Of a stretch of 64,000 nucleotides of DNA, positions 48,941 to 61,322 are shown in pieces; the stretch's first letter is position 1, and each line of letters begins with the position of its first letter. The position numbers and the translations under genes were made by a program. The notes beneath the pieces were generated by a model, which ran no database searches, was not told the DNA's origin, and saw only the letters and a program-made list of their open reading frames with translations. Location: NCBI RefSeq assembly GCF_041296385.1, contig NC_091023.1, positions 9,548,924 to 9,612,923 of the forward strand, given 5' to 3'. Source of the stretch: Aphelocoma coerulescens. Lineage: Eukaryota; Chordata; Aves; Passeriformes; Corvidae.

Positions 48941-50493
48941 CTCAAGCTGACATTGGATACATCAGTTTGGCAATGCTATTTATTTCAGATGCCACACTGA
49001 TATGACTGGTATAAGTACCTCTACCCAGTCCACTACTTTTTTCCATCAGGAATTCTCTTCAACTTGAAATGGTACAGAAAGAAGCCTTCTAGCTCTTCTT
49101 AAAATGACTGAAAAGACAGGCTTATGACACCCTTATTCGTACCAAGAAATCTTTTTGGTACTCCTATTTTGATATAATTCAGAATTCAGCCAACATGACA
49201 GTTTTAAGAGTCAGAGAATCACAGCATGGCTCCAAAAGGGAGTAAAACCAACCTACTGATGATTTCACTTAGTAGAAGTCACGTACAAAGGCAAAGAGCA
49301 GAAGGAGCCTCTTTGCACATTCTGAAGTGATTTGTTAATGATTTCTTAATCAATTAAACACTGTACTTTAAAAAACTTCATTTCAACCCATGAGAAAATA
49401 ATAAACAAATCATACAATTTCATTAATTTACTATTAAATTGGATGTCTTCAGAGCTATTAAAAGCCCTTCAGCAATTTCATTGTCTTTTCCAGGCTGAAA
49501 GTATGCCTTCGACATCAATACAGAGAAAACAGATGGATAAAGTAATTATAAAAAAGAGCAACATGATGCTCTGAACCAGTTTGTCACAGTTTTACTAACA
49601 GACTGGAAAGCACAGGCAGAAGAGTGGGCTGACAATCAGCAAAGTTGTGTTGTGTCAAGGTGCCCCCACCCTCCAACCAACCCCTCAGTGCCCCTCCTGT
49701 AGGAAGATACAAACAGACAAGGAAGGAAAGAACAATGACAAACTTAGAGTAAGCATGCAGGACATTTAAAGATTAGAAAGACCCCTGAACGAAAATACTG
49801 ACTGTACATGCCAGAAATCAAGGGAAATACATCTTGACAGGAATGCAAATCAATGGTTGGATCATTCTGGCATATTTGTCTGATAACTTCCCTAATTTTT
49901 GTATAGAATAATTTCATGATTTGACAGAGACAAAACATCTAGCTGAGAGTTATGGGCTCAGACAAACAGAATTTCTCTGAGCTTTGGGTTCTGTTAAAGG
50001 AGGACAATCGCTGTAAGGAAGCCAGTTCCATCAGTGTATAGAGTCTAAACTGCACTGAAAGGTGAGTTAACACACCTGGCTCCACACACATTTGGCTACA
50101 GAGGTTCACAACACACATGAGGGCACACAGCCCAGCTGACTCCTCTCTACTGTTTTATCCTTTTTGCAGCTTCCAAAGTTATAAAAAGCTGATTAAATTG
50201 TCCTGCCTTGACAAAAACAGGCCATCTTCAACTACAAGAAAGCTGATCATCCCAACAGGTGTGTGAATTTGAGACTGACAAACTCTACTGACAAATAGGG
50301 GTTTGGGATACCAAAAGATATACGAGATTATCTTCCAAAGGCTGATTTTTTCTCTTCAGGTTTTCTCCTGCACTCATGCTGCACAATTCCAAAGTTTGGA
50401 GCCATTGCAGAGGTCCAGGGGATCTAGGAAGGGGATAGGAAAATGAGGAGAAAGACAGAAATAGACCATGTGCATGCAGCAGCAAAAAATGGA

Positions 50494-50499
50494 TTTATT
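50494..50499 (-). terminator. AP1S3: candidate AP1S3 poly(A) signal AATAAA
   Basis: The first canonical minus-strand AATAAA after the AP1S3 stop, giving a 3'UTR of about 0.7 kb. Downstream T-rich and TG-containing sequence is present. Longer 3'UTRs cannot be excluded. Confidence 0.4.
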
Positions 50500-51105
50500 A
50501 AACCTAGGAGAATCCTACCTTCAGTCAAACAGTCTTCCAAATTACATGGAGGCATGGAGTGCACTCTAGGAGCAGTTGGAGCAGTCTTACTAGCAGACCA
50601 GAGCAGAAAAGAGAAGGAAGACAGTGGACGAAAGAGGCTGTCCCAAAGAGATGCATATTTCCTCACATACTTCAAGGGTTAATGTTGTCACAACAAGTTT
50701 GTGAAATCAGGGCCCACAACAGTTTGGCTTTTAGAAAAAAATTATTATTACAGCAGAATAACCATTGCATCAAAATAACAGACATTTGTACAAAAGTAGA
50801 GTCATACAGTCAGCAGTGAACAAAACTAGTAAAAATACCTCTGCAAAGTACTGTCAAAGGAGCATTTTGTGATGACAAAACCCATAGCTATAAGATCTGG
50901 TACAAAACAAAAGTTCAGTCCAGGCAGAAGAGAAATTAGATTGGGGTAATAACAACTCTGAGAAACTCATATGCAGAGTAATGCAACGCACAGAATTGTT
51001 AAACCCTTTGCTACATTAGCTGACCTTCATCTTCACCATCATACAAATACACCCCTTCAGTTATTGGTTTTCGGTATTTCTCTGAGGATCTGGCACATTG
51101 GGAAG

Positions 51106-51175
51106 CAATTTCAGGAAGTGCACTTTAGAGGTGCATACAGCAATTTCAGGAAGTGCACTTTAGAGGTGCATACAG
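51106..51175. repeat. perfect 35-bp tandem duplication in the AP1S3 3'UTR
   Basis: The unit beginning CAATTTCAGG and ending GCATACAG occurs at 51106-51140 and again, identically, at 51141-51175. The second copy ends 26 bases from the stop codon. Confidence 0.97.
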
Positions 51176-51201
51176 CAGTTTTCTCTCCAGGTAGTTTAAC
51201 G

Positions 51202-51237
51202 TTAAAATGCAGGCTTGTTCATGTATTCTTCCACTGT
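51202..51237 (-). CDS. AP1S3: AP1S3 terminal coding exon (residues 144-154)
   Basis: The exon encodes TVEEYMNKPAF followed by TAA. A good acceptor precedes it: on the minus strand TTTGTTTTGTTTCCTAG, with the AG at 51238-51239. It joins exon 4 in phase 0. The tail matches the distinctive AP1S3 ending EEYMNKPxF and not the longer AP1S1/AP1S2 tails, which fixes the paralogue. With the other exons and a first-exon Met the protein is 154 residues, the normal AP1S3 length. This exon is too short to be found by open-frame length alone. Confidence 0.93.
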   Translation of the reverse strand, partial: TVEEYMNKPAF

Positions 51238-52035
51238 CTAGGAAACAAAACAAATAAACAACCAATGCATTGCCTTATGGAGTGGTACAGTAATATTCAT
51301 AGAAACCTTCTTGTCCTCTTTGAGGACAGTTGCAGTTTTGCATGAAATTAGATCAGATTGATTAAAATGCAGAAATAATTCTGCTTTAAAAACATGTAAT
51401 AGAGTGGTTTAAAATCTGCTGCTCCCTTCAGGACTGTGATGGATACTTCACTATCGAGATAAAAATGAATTAAACCCATCATATTCAACTGCTTTTGCAA
51501 TTCCTGGCTCAACAGTACCAGTTACATTCCAAGTTACAACAAGAGAATTCCTGCAGGGTTCTGAATAAGGGTTATGTATCTATGCCCTGCAGAAAAACTA
51601 CACAGGTGCTTCTGAATGAAAGCAGAATTTTCCAGCACATACTCTTTCCAATTTTAAATGCTAATAGTAGGTCATGTTTCCAATGTATTAGTGAAACAGA
51701 AGAGATTTTTCTGTATTTACATATACATAAAATATAACCTTAGATTATGTTCATATATTACGGAAATATCTTAGATACATCTTAAACTATTTCTTAATAA
51801 ACTCTAGCAGTTAAACTGCAAGAGAGCAACAGCTTTATATAAAGAGCCTCCAGGTAATTCCAGAGGGTTGAATTTAAAGCTTATTTGTAACTGCACTGTT
51901 GTACCTGTTGAAACTGAACATAAGACACACTCGGATAATTTAGCACCAGAAGTGCCTAGCTGTGTTTTCATCTCCTGTCAAACAAGAAAGATGTAGGAAG
52001 ATGAGGTGTTTGCCTTTTGTCCTCCTCTGCCTTAC
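51238..52035 (-). other. AP1S3: AP1S3 intron 4
   Basis: A 798-bp intron with donor GTAAGG and acceptor CCTAG. Reading through the donor stays open for about 31 codons before a stop at 51940, so intron retention would give a different basic C-terminus. Confidence 0.85.
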
Positions 52036-52173
52036 CTCCTGCAACATGTCAGAGTCTTCTATGGCTTTCACTGCAGTCTTCTTTGAAGTCTCTTGTACTT
52101 CTCCACCAATTATAAACTCATCAAGAATAAAGTAAGCTTTTTCAAAATTAAAGATAATATCCAGCTCGCACAC
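52036..52173 (-). CDS. AP1S3: AP1S3 coding exon 4 (residues 98-143)
   Basis: The 138-bp, phase 0/0 exon encodes [20 protein letters not shown]... to DMLQE. The segment [19 protein letters not shown] is nearly invariant among sigma-1 subunits and forms the C-terminal helices of the longin-like fold that packs on gamma-adaptin. [12 protein letters not shown] and [12 protein letters not shown] follow the AP1S3 pattern; the AP1S1/2 counterpart is LKAIEQADLLQE. The acceptor is CAG/GTGTGC and the donor GAG/GTAAGG. The residue choices and exon border agree with mammalian AP1S3. Confidence 0.95.
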
Positions 52174-53122
52174 CTGCCAGAACAAAAGGCAACAACCACA
52201 TTTAAATCACTTTTACAGTATTTTACAGTATCATAAGCACTACTGGGCCAAAGGCTGTTGCGATGATCAAATATACTAAGCATATGAACCCCTGTGGCAG
52301 GTAGCAGGCTGAAGAAACAAACTGCATGTTACGTAATATTGAAGCTTCTGCACATATTCTCTCCACATATACAGACTTCAGCAAAGATATTCCACTTAAT
52401 AATAAGTTCATGCCGGTTTTCAGAGACCAAAGCTGACCTCCTGGCCCACTAACCTTATCGCAGGTCCTATATAGCCCTTGTAACATGGGTTACATACATT
52501 CACAGTTTCACAGAGAAAGACAATTCCCTGCCCAGCAACAGCCACTGCTTTTTAGTTTTGAGGCTGTACAGACGTGAGTCACAGCACACTGATTTAAGTA
52601 AAATATGAATTAAGGTAGGCAGGATAATTTCAAAAATATTCATAGAAAAGATGGGTCTCTTGTAGTCTCTAAAGACTTACTGAAAGACTTATTTGGACCT
52701 TCTTAAAGTCTTTTCTTTAAAAACACACTGACTTTATCTTTTGCCTCTATGTCCTTCATTGTTACACAATATTAGGAAACAAACAAAAACAGTGTATCTG
52801 AAGATGTCAGGAGAGAGAATTAAAGTACTCTAACCTCATTTGGATTTTTTAAAATAATTTTTCCTGAAGCTTTGCCTTCAAATTCTATCCCAAGACAGAT
52901 ATACAAAGCATCAAGATTAATTCTGGGTGAGTGGAAAAAGGATGGAAAAACAATTTGATCATTTCAGCACTATTTTATAAAATACTCTAATCATTAATTT
53001 CATTCTGGATTGTGAGCACCTGCAGGGCAAGTACATCAGATGGAGCACAAAGCAAATCAGCTGCACATAATTTTGTTTATGAGATAGACAGGAACGAGTT
53101 CATGGGAGGAAGTGAAACCTAC
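52174..53122 (-). other. AP1S3: AP1S3 intron 3
   Basis: A 949-bp intron with donor GTAGGT and acceptor CTGGCAG. AT-rich, with no other exon recognised inside. Confidence 0.85.
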
Positions 53123-53231
53123 GTTTCCAAAGTATCTGTCCAGGAGCTCCACGTATCGATGTACGACCTCTAGTGTCAGGAGCTCATTATCCTGGTCTTC
53201 TATTGCACAGCAGAAATACAAACTAGCATAC
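53123..53231 (-). CDS. AP1S3: AP1S3 coding exon 3 (residues 61-97)
   Basis: The 109-bp exon completes Arg61 and encodes [20 protein letters not shown] to LLDRYFGN. It carries the right half of the clathrin-adaptor small-chain signature (LVYKRYASLYF, residues 57-67), which straddles the exon 2/3 junction. These residues form the core beta-sheet of the sigma fold. The acceptor is CCCCAG and the donor AAC/GTAGGT. No disrupted residue is seen. Confidence 0.95.
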
Positions 53232-54425
53232 CTGGGGAAACAGAGGCAAAAACATGGGGGTGAACAGCTGGGACCTCAGTGTGCTCATCTCTTAGAGGTC
53301 ATTCATACGACATTTAATTCCTACCTAGTCTCTAAAACAACCATTTTCTTTCATTCTTATTGTGTTCCAGAAAACACTTTAATAGACCAGGTAATTTTAA
53401 ACAAATTATTATTTTAATTAGAAGAACCAACTCCACCTTTGGTAAAGTGGGACACTATAACACTGGACATAATAAAACAAGCAATAAATCAGTAGTAAGT
53501 AGTACTTTCAGGTCTCCTCTACCTGCTGCAATAGCACTACAGTAAGTGAGGTTAATTAAACTGTAAGACAAGCTACCCCTTCTAATTAAAAAATAAAAAT
53601 AAGGCAAATAAAGGTGAAAGGAGTTACATCTCAACAAGCCTGCTGGCTGCCAAATGACAGTGTTTTACATAAGGCCAGAATGCGTGAAACTGCTTGGACC
53701 AAACAAGCTTTGTAACTAAGTTGCATCAAAACTTTATGTTTAAACCAAGCCAAGATCCCTTCAGCTTGCTGATGCTGTTGGCTGGAGGCCAATTTGTCAC
53801 AGCTCCTCGTCAGATGTTTATATCCCTATCTTTGCAGCATGGAACTCAATTTCTGCTAAATGGGAGATGTTTCATTTACCCAGTGTGCTACACCTTAAGG
53901 CTACTTTTGTTTGCTGCAGCTTTAGGAGACTAAACAGACAGTGGACATTAGGCATCATGTAACTGGGGGCCAATGATTTCTTTGGAAAAGGAAATGGGAA
54001 TTAACACCTTCCAGAGCAACAAATATTTCAAAACCAAAACCTGACAAAATTATGAAAGTGCCCTGGAAAAGTTCCTGCAACCTCCACAGCTGATGAAACC
54101 CAGCACATAAATCTCAGCCAGGCTACCCTGGGGAATCTGAAGGAGCAGGGAAGTCTAAAGCCTTCTAAACACTAATATTTATTAGGTTGCTCCTGTTTTT
54201 CTCATTTGACAGACTCTGTACAAGTATTCTGCACCCCACAATTACCCTGCTGGTTTGTCCAGGGACACTGCCTTGTTATACCCAGATTGCCAATGGCATG
54301 CTCCTGACTCAGCCCAGCACCATAAGTGTTGTTTCCTGTTTTCTTCAAGTGAGCCTTTATTTTGACTCTTCTAGCATGTTATTCATATGAATAGTGATTA
54401 TATGTTCTTGCAAAATTACTCACAC
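53232..54425 (-). other. AP1S3: AP1S3 intron 2
   Basis: A 1194-bp intron with donor AAAAG/GTGTGA and acceptor CCCCAG. It contains only chance open frames. Confidence 0.85.
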
Positions 54426-54604
54426 CTTTTGTAAACAAGCTTGAGGTCTTTCCAGTCAACAAAACTACTTGTTTTTTGATTGCGAGACAAAATAATCTGA
54501 ACAATTTCTCGAATGATCTTTTTCTTCTCTTTATCAGGTAGCGTCGTGTACCATTTCTGAAGCCTTAACTTCCCCTGCCGACTGAACAGCAGTATAAAGT
54601 GTAT
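54426..54604 (-). CDS. AP1S3: AP1S3 coding exon 2 (residues 2-60), AP-1 sigma-1C
   Basis: AP1S3 is the small (sigma) chain of the AP-1 heterotetramer, which with gamma, beta1 and mu1 recruits clathrin at the trans-Golgi network and endosomes. The gamma/sigma pair recognises acidic dileucine sorting signals. This 179-bp exon encodes [38 protein letters not shown] and WKDLKLVYK. The N-terminal [13 protein letters not shown] motif is diagnostic of sigma-1 subunits, and [10 protein letters not shown] fits the S3 branch. The acceptor is TTTACTCTAG/ATA, so the initiator Met must come from an upstream exon, as in other AP1S genes. The donor splits an Arg codon (AG/G). The four exons splice in frame without any stop. 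Confidence 0.96.
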
Positions 54605-57600
54605 CTAGAGTAAACAAAGGAACATGGTTAACACCAGGGCCATGGCCAGGGCATTCCTCTGCCTAGCACCAGAAATCCAAGTCCTGGCCACACATCTCCA
54701 GCCCTGGCATGATGGTTGGACATGGTATCAGTGAGGTCTGGGGGAGGCTCAGCGTGGGAAAGATCCCTCCTCTCTCCTAGGGCAGCTCTCTCCTCCCTGT
54801 GGCACCTCTTCCCTAGGCAAACATTTTACATCCTCTCCTACCCACCCTCCTTACCTTGTGCAAACAGCAGCTTTGCTTCCTTTTCTGCCCCTGCCCTGGG
54901 GAACAGGAGGAGCATCACCACTTTGCAGTGGTGAGAAGAGGGCACCACCCCCTCCTCCAGCAAAATCAGATACCTCAGTGAAGGGAATAAAGACTTATCC
55001 ACAACAGGAGTAGGGAAATAAGATCAGTGTGGCAGAAGACTAGAAATATGAATACTGAGATAGCAATTATAATCACTAACAACTCTGATATTGGACTATT
55101 TCAGATCACAAAGCAGCACGTTCCCAGAAGAGGCAGTAAGGGGCAGAAGAAACGTACTTTGGAAAGAAAGCTTGACTAGTTTTACTGAAGAAATCAGGAT
55201 ATTATGAAACTCAGACGAATGTAATGACAAAGGACAAACTGCAGTGAGTGATACTGTATTAAATAAAGGACAATATCTACACTGTTCTAAAATTTCAAAT
55301 TTAAAGCTAGTTGTAATTTTACAAGGTTTGACCTATGATTTTTTCATGCTTACATAAGCAGTATTACTGAAATACATAAGAGCCAGCTTTTAAATGCCAG
55401 TGGGGCTTTGGGAGGAAAGTATCTATTCACATTTATACAAATACTACTATTAGCAGGTTAAAATAACTGACCATAGTGTGTATTAGCAGTACAGTAACCC
55501 ATTCACCCAGAGCATGGAAATGGCTTTAAGAATGCAGGACATCAGTTTGAGGACAACATCCTTCTCCAACAGGACGTCTGCTAAATGGAAAAAAAAACCT
55601 ACAAACCCACCAAGGGGAGATAGAGATGTTTTTAATGGCGGAAGACATCTGAACTGCCCTGTTCATGCCAGGCCTCCTGATTGCTGTTCTCACCAGTACC
55701 AATACCAGGACCCAGGGATTTGCACGAAGGATGTCTAAGCGTAGTCACATCCATGTGGAAGATGACAGGTACACTGCCAGTTGTCCATACAGTGACTGGT
55801 GGCTTCCCCTGATCCTGGGAGGACCAGGGAGAAGCACAGGAGCTTCACTTTCCTCACTTGCTCCCAATCCTTGCAAAGCCCCAATCCAGCAGGTCTCTTA
55901 CCACATCCCTCACCATTAGCCTAACTTTATCCTTCCCTAGAGTTTTTCAATCTACACTTCTGCTCCTTGTTTCCTGTTCCAGTTTATTGCTGTACCTATA
56001 CTCCATCACTACATTTCCACAGTGAGGATTATAAATTAATGTTCACAATCGCTATAAAGATTACAGTGCAGATTTCTGTGAAGATAAAATCATTCCACAC
56101 TCTGCTAAACTCTGAGCAGAGAAGCTTCTACATAAAAGAAAAAAAAAAGGAAAAGCTATGGATTTTAAACAAAGCATTCATTCATAATTCAGAACCATTC
56201 TCTAGCTATTGAGTTGCATAGTTGTTGAGTAGTCTGGAGATAAGAGTTCTGACTATACTGAGAAAGACTTCAAATGTGGGATCATTTTAGGGAAAGGAAG
56301 ACTGTTTTAGTCATGTGTCTGTGGCAGGATCTACTGCTGGAACTAAGGCTTTTGCCATAGTTAATCTAATGTGCTTGATAAAATTACAAGGATTTTGTAG
56401 CTGCCTTGTGTTGAGTCCTATAATACTCTCCAGACGAGCTTGCTAAATAAAAACAAGTATGCTGCTGGCAGGACACATGGCCTGATTACAGTGAAGAGCA
56501 AAGCACCACGGTTTTTCCTTTCTCTGTTCATATTACCAGCTGGGTTTTGACATGGGAATCTTCCAGCTGCCAGGGTTACCCCTTCCCAGGTGACGTAGGG
56601 GCAGCACTCACTGTTCATACACTTGCCCGCAGAGAGGAGCTGGCTGAATCAAAGGCTAGTTTGCTTGATGCACAGCACATTAACTCCACAGCCCTTGTAA
56701 AGATGAGGGTGTTTTGAAAAGCAGAGCATAGGTTCCACAGCAGATAAGAGCAGCAGGTCAGCGGAAGTCCATCTAAAAGTCATTGGATACAGGTAGCAGC
56801 TATTTGATAAACAAATTTCTAAAAATATATTGAATCATCAGATAGGAGAGGATGATCAGATTTGACTGGAAATGCAGGGAATGAGTCAACGAATCTCTAT
56901 CAAAAGCTGACAGCATGTTCAGCGTAAGACTGAGCTTTGTGGCATCCTTTGCCTGCAGTGTTTCAATAGGAAAAAAAATGAAAAGGTATTCTGGTTTAGG
57001 GTCAGCTGTTGAACACAAGAGACCTTAAACCTGAGTGCCTTCAAGTAATACACATATATCTCCAGAAGTGCAACCTTATGCCTCTAAAAGGTTAAATAAC
57101 AACAATCCAGGGAATCACTGTGAATATTACCACCACTTTCTGACTTAGTTACTTCAGGATGTTATGCTTCACCCATAGGAAAGTGAATTGCTCTTCACTT
57201 AAAACTGCTTTGAGAACTCCACTGTTTCTTCTACACATGCAGTTGATGTCTCAGCACCACTTTAATGAGCTGAGGCAATGTTCTTTCCAATCAGAAAATA
57301 TCCATTAATGCTCCTAAATGCATAAACATTCATACACAAGCTCCAAAAATCTCCTTGTTTGGGTCTCCTGTCCCACAGTTTCATATGTGGACTATAACTG
57401 CATACCTCACATGGCAATTTTATCGTAACAGAAATATCTACAGCTAGAAAATAGGTAAAGCCTTTACTGGAGCACAATTCTAATTTTATAGTCTGCAGCA
57501 AAATAGTGCACCCTCAAGCTTAGGTACACATCATTGGCCAGCTAAGAACTACTGTAACAAAACAATATATTAGAATGCTGCAGGTACTTAGAAGCAAAAA

Positions 57601-60600
57601 TAGTGTGGAGAGTTTCTCCTCTTCTGGTTCTTCTTCCTTTTACTAATTTCTGAAGCCCCTTCAATCTGGAGAACTCTGCAGGAGGTAAATGGTACATTCT
57701 TAAAAGGTTAAACGGCTTTCAGCATTTTCAATTTCAACATCCAATGCTGTTCCATTCAGTTCAGCTTTGCTCTGCCCAGCCCCACTGTTGTCACAACACA
57801 ACACATTCCTCACTCTCATGGCTCTGTTCATTACATCCCACCGGAAAGACTCTGATGCATCAATAAACCTGGAAATGTTGAAGTACTGCACAAACACAAA
57901 TCTAACAGCTCATCTGTTCCTTGCTCCTTGACTGTGAAAACGTATTTGCTTTCCTATACTACTGATGACAAGACAGATGTTGATTTGGAAGTTTTTGGTT
58001 GGTTTTCAGCAGCCAAACTGCCAATAGAATAGATTATCCTGCAATGCTTTACTCATCTTTAAAAGTTCTAATTCCAGAGGAAAACAAAGGCAAATTACTT
58101 GCTACAAGCAGAATACCTTAGAAAGCAGGGTGCTTAGTTCCCTTTCCTACCATCCCAGGGTATGCTGGCTGTGACTAACACTCACCAGACCCAGGGGTGA
58201 TGCCGGAGGGAATTTTTAGGTCTGAGATTGAGTGGGTTGGGATGAAGAATACAGTTCCTAGGAGAGCATTGGATTCCTTCACATGTGGAGTCTGTGGAGA
58301 CAAGCTTTGATTTGGGAGCTCAGAGTAACTTTATTAGCTTGTTTACTGAATCAGACCCAACCGCCCACAACACCATGCAAAATGACCTCCATAAATGTCA
58401 GTAAGAAAATGCAGTCATTTGGTTACCATTTGCAGGCTGTTGGAAATAGTTTGATGGGGTATTTTTTAAACCAAACATTTAAACCAGATTTCTAAACTTG
58501 AACTCTACCCCCTTCTCATGCATCTCTGAATCAATTGCAGCAGTAAGTTACATAACAGGTTGGAAAGTTATGGGGCTTTCTGTTCTGTCAAGATCTACAA
58601 AACTGTACCAGGATAAAAACCAACACACAGTTTCAGGGCTATGAAAAAATCAAATGCTAGATTTTGATATGAAATAATTTACCAATAAATAGAACAGATA
58701 TTAAAAAATGCAAAATATGGAAGGTTTGGATATTCATGAACAGCAAATATAAAAGAGATATGTAAAACCAGCAAACACTGTGATTTCTTTCCACCTTCCT
58801 TGGAAGACCTTTCCTTCTTTAACTAATGGGCTGTAATAATCTGATAAGCAGCTCACTCAAGCTTGTCTTCTGGATTGTTCCCTGCCAGGACTGCAGCCTT
58901 CCCCAGTATTTGGCCATTATACACTCCAGACAGATCAAACACATTACAACTGGCTCACTGGTTTCAAACTTGGATCACTTCTGCCTTTTCAGAGGGTTTA
59001 AAATTTAACCTGATCAGCGACAATTAGTACAACTGCCTAAAGGGCTGTATTCCACTACAAACACAACAAACCACCTCCAGGGGTAGCAGATAAAAATGAA
59101 TACATGGGAAAGGGGCTTTCCTGGCTTTCCTTTCCCAGAGTAATTTCTCCAGTTTACTGTTCAATAACACAAACATGTAAAAGATGCCCCATTTATTCCT
59201 GCAAGGTGAACTCCAGGGGTGTGCAAGAGGCTGTAATTCACCCCACTGTGAGAAAGAAGAATGTGCACTAGAACTGCTTCTCCTCCTCCTGTAATTCAAC
59301 CTGCGTAACATTTGCTGACTGGTTTCAAACCTGTTCTGTGGCATCTGGCTGCTCCATGTCCCTGGGGGAGGAGAGGAAGATAGAGAAGGAACACTATGAG
59401 GAGCCTCAAGGGAGGGAAGGCAGAAGAGGAAGACTGCAGAAAAAACAGCAAGAATCCTCTTTCCTGTCTGAGCGGTTGGTTGGGCAAGAATTCGCTCGGT
59501 GAGGCAGCTCTGTCACTCCAGCAGCTCTGGGCTTACACTCTGCTTCAGCTGTAACCTCTCCAAATTCGGTTAAGAGCCCTCCAAAATCAAAGCCACCTTT
59601 ATAAAACAGACAGCTGAAACTCACATGTAAGTAAAATTTGCAAATTAGGAATTGCTTAAACAGACATCTTGGCAGAGAGCGGAAAATTTCATCTTTCCTT
59701 AAAAACTTCCTGTAGGGTAACAGACAATACAGGACCTACTAACCAACGAAAATTCCCAGACAACATAAAATGGGAAGTGGGATGAAAATCCAGACCTTCA
59801 GCTGCCAGCATGAGCCTGGGGAAAACCAGACTGACTGGCTGTACCTGGTGGAGAGGAAGCGACTTGCTATGATAAAGTTCCTTTTTAACTTATTCTGATT
59901 CCCCTGAAGTCTGCTTGATCTACTGCCACTGTTTTAGACTAGTTAAGTTCATATTCTGCTTCTCTTTTACTATTTTTCATTCTTTCCTCTGATATGAAAG
60001 AATCTATTTCCCAACATAGGTATCTGTCCAGATTTTTTATCAGTATTTATTTTCACATCACAACTGAAAATGAACAAAACCTACTTTTAAAATTTTTTTC
60101 TTCAAAAAAATATGAACATTCACATTATTCCAGCCATTAGCTTTTTTTTTATCCCCAAAACATTTCAAGAATAAAAAATTCCTTTTAGTTTTTGCTTCGT
60201 TTAGTGGGTTTTTTTGTTTTATTTCAGAGCAGGGGGAAGAAAGTAAATACTGAAATTAAAAAAAAAAATCCACCTGTACTGTGAACACACAGTTGGTTTG
60301 GAATGCCATGTGTTTAGTGTGAAATGAAAAAGATGTACTGAACAGAGAACAAGTGACCTATTAACAATCTACCCACATCAGGACAAGACAGAATACTAAC
60401 ACACTCAAGTAAAGGTATTTTGGTATTCTGCTGTTACATGAAATCCTGTCTGGCTACTGACCTTTAATATACACTCTCGGGTTTCAGACACTTCTAAAGC
60501 AAATATGTAAAATTCAAAACAGACTACTTAAAAATATATTAAAAACATTAATTTCCTTACTTGTTTACTCTGTCACTAAAACATTTACTCGCAGCAGCAC

Positions 60601-61230
60601 AGGAGCTGACAGATGTTTGTTAAATACTGTTGGCTCTCAGCTTTAAAATTTAAAACATGTACTTAGTCTGCATGATGTAAGCAAGTAAGAAAAAAGAAAA
60701 TAAGCACAAACCCAGCAACACAGAAATCCCGAAGCAGTGTATTGCTGCCTACCTGGCACATGATTCTTCCTCACTTAATCTCCATTAGGAATATTTCTGA
60801 GCAATTTCCCCTAAACAATACATCCAAAGTCCATGCAATAAAAGCTGTGCCAGATCATTACAGGCACACGTGACCATAGTTACACATTGATTTTATGCTT
60901 TTCATGATGCAGAAGTCACCCTTATCTTATTACTGAAGATGTTAAATGGACGAGCACACCAGCATTTTAAGGATATTTATAACATATGGTATCGATCCAG
61001 ACAGCAACAACCTTGATAGCCTCACTTGAGTTAAATAAAACTATAATCACAACAGTATAGCTGAGCTCAAGCTTCTCACTTCCGATCCCTACCTAAGGAC
61101 CAGAAAACAAGGCTCAAGGAGCTTTCTAAGTGCCCGGTAAGTGCCCCACAATCTCCCTCCGGCTCTGCTCCCACTTATCTCTACATCCAGCAGGTCGAGT
61201 CCTCCCGACCTTGGCTCATTCCTCATAAAC

Positions 61231-61322
61231 TAGTGACATTCCTTCTCCAGTGTCCTCCCTACAGCACAGGCACGAACTGGTGGCATTCCTTCCCCAGTGT
61301 CCCCTCTACAGCACAGGCATGC
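61231..61322. repeat. imperfect 47-bp tandem duplication
   Basis: The segment containing CATTCCTT..CCAGTGTC and ACAGCACAGGCA occurs twice at a 47-bp step, with several substitutions. Confidence 0.85.

Larger units (their letters stand above)
39492..50474. other. intergenic region 3' of AP1S3, no gene recognised
   Basis: About 11 kb with no supported exon. It contains an AP-1/CRE motif pair at 41058-41080, a short GAT-type triplet run near 46993-47010 and a 23-bp tandem duplication at 48895-48940. Part of the right end could belong to a longer AP1S3 3'UTR if the first poly(A) signal is bypassed. Confidence 0.5.
50475..51201 (-). other. AP1S3: AP1S3 3' untranslated region (estimated)
   Basis: Sequence from the AP1S3 stop to the first canonical poly(A) signal. 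It contains a perfect 35-bp tandem duplication close to the stop. No other exon is seen. Confidence 0.45.

Noticed and set aside
49208..49260. Possible CR1 LINE 3' fragment (AGAATCACAGCATGGCT)
   Set aside because: It recalls the CR1 3' end in reverse orientation but is too short and diverged to call without alignment.
55909..55916. ATG followed by GTGAGG on the minus strand, a possible AP1S3 exon 1
   Set aside because: The sequence fits a Met-only exon donor, but the upstream sequence is not CpG-rich or promoter-like, and such a short match is expected by chance.
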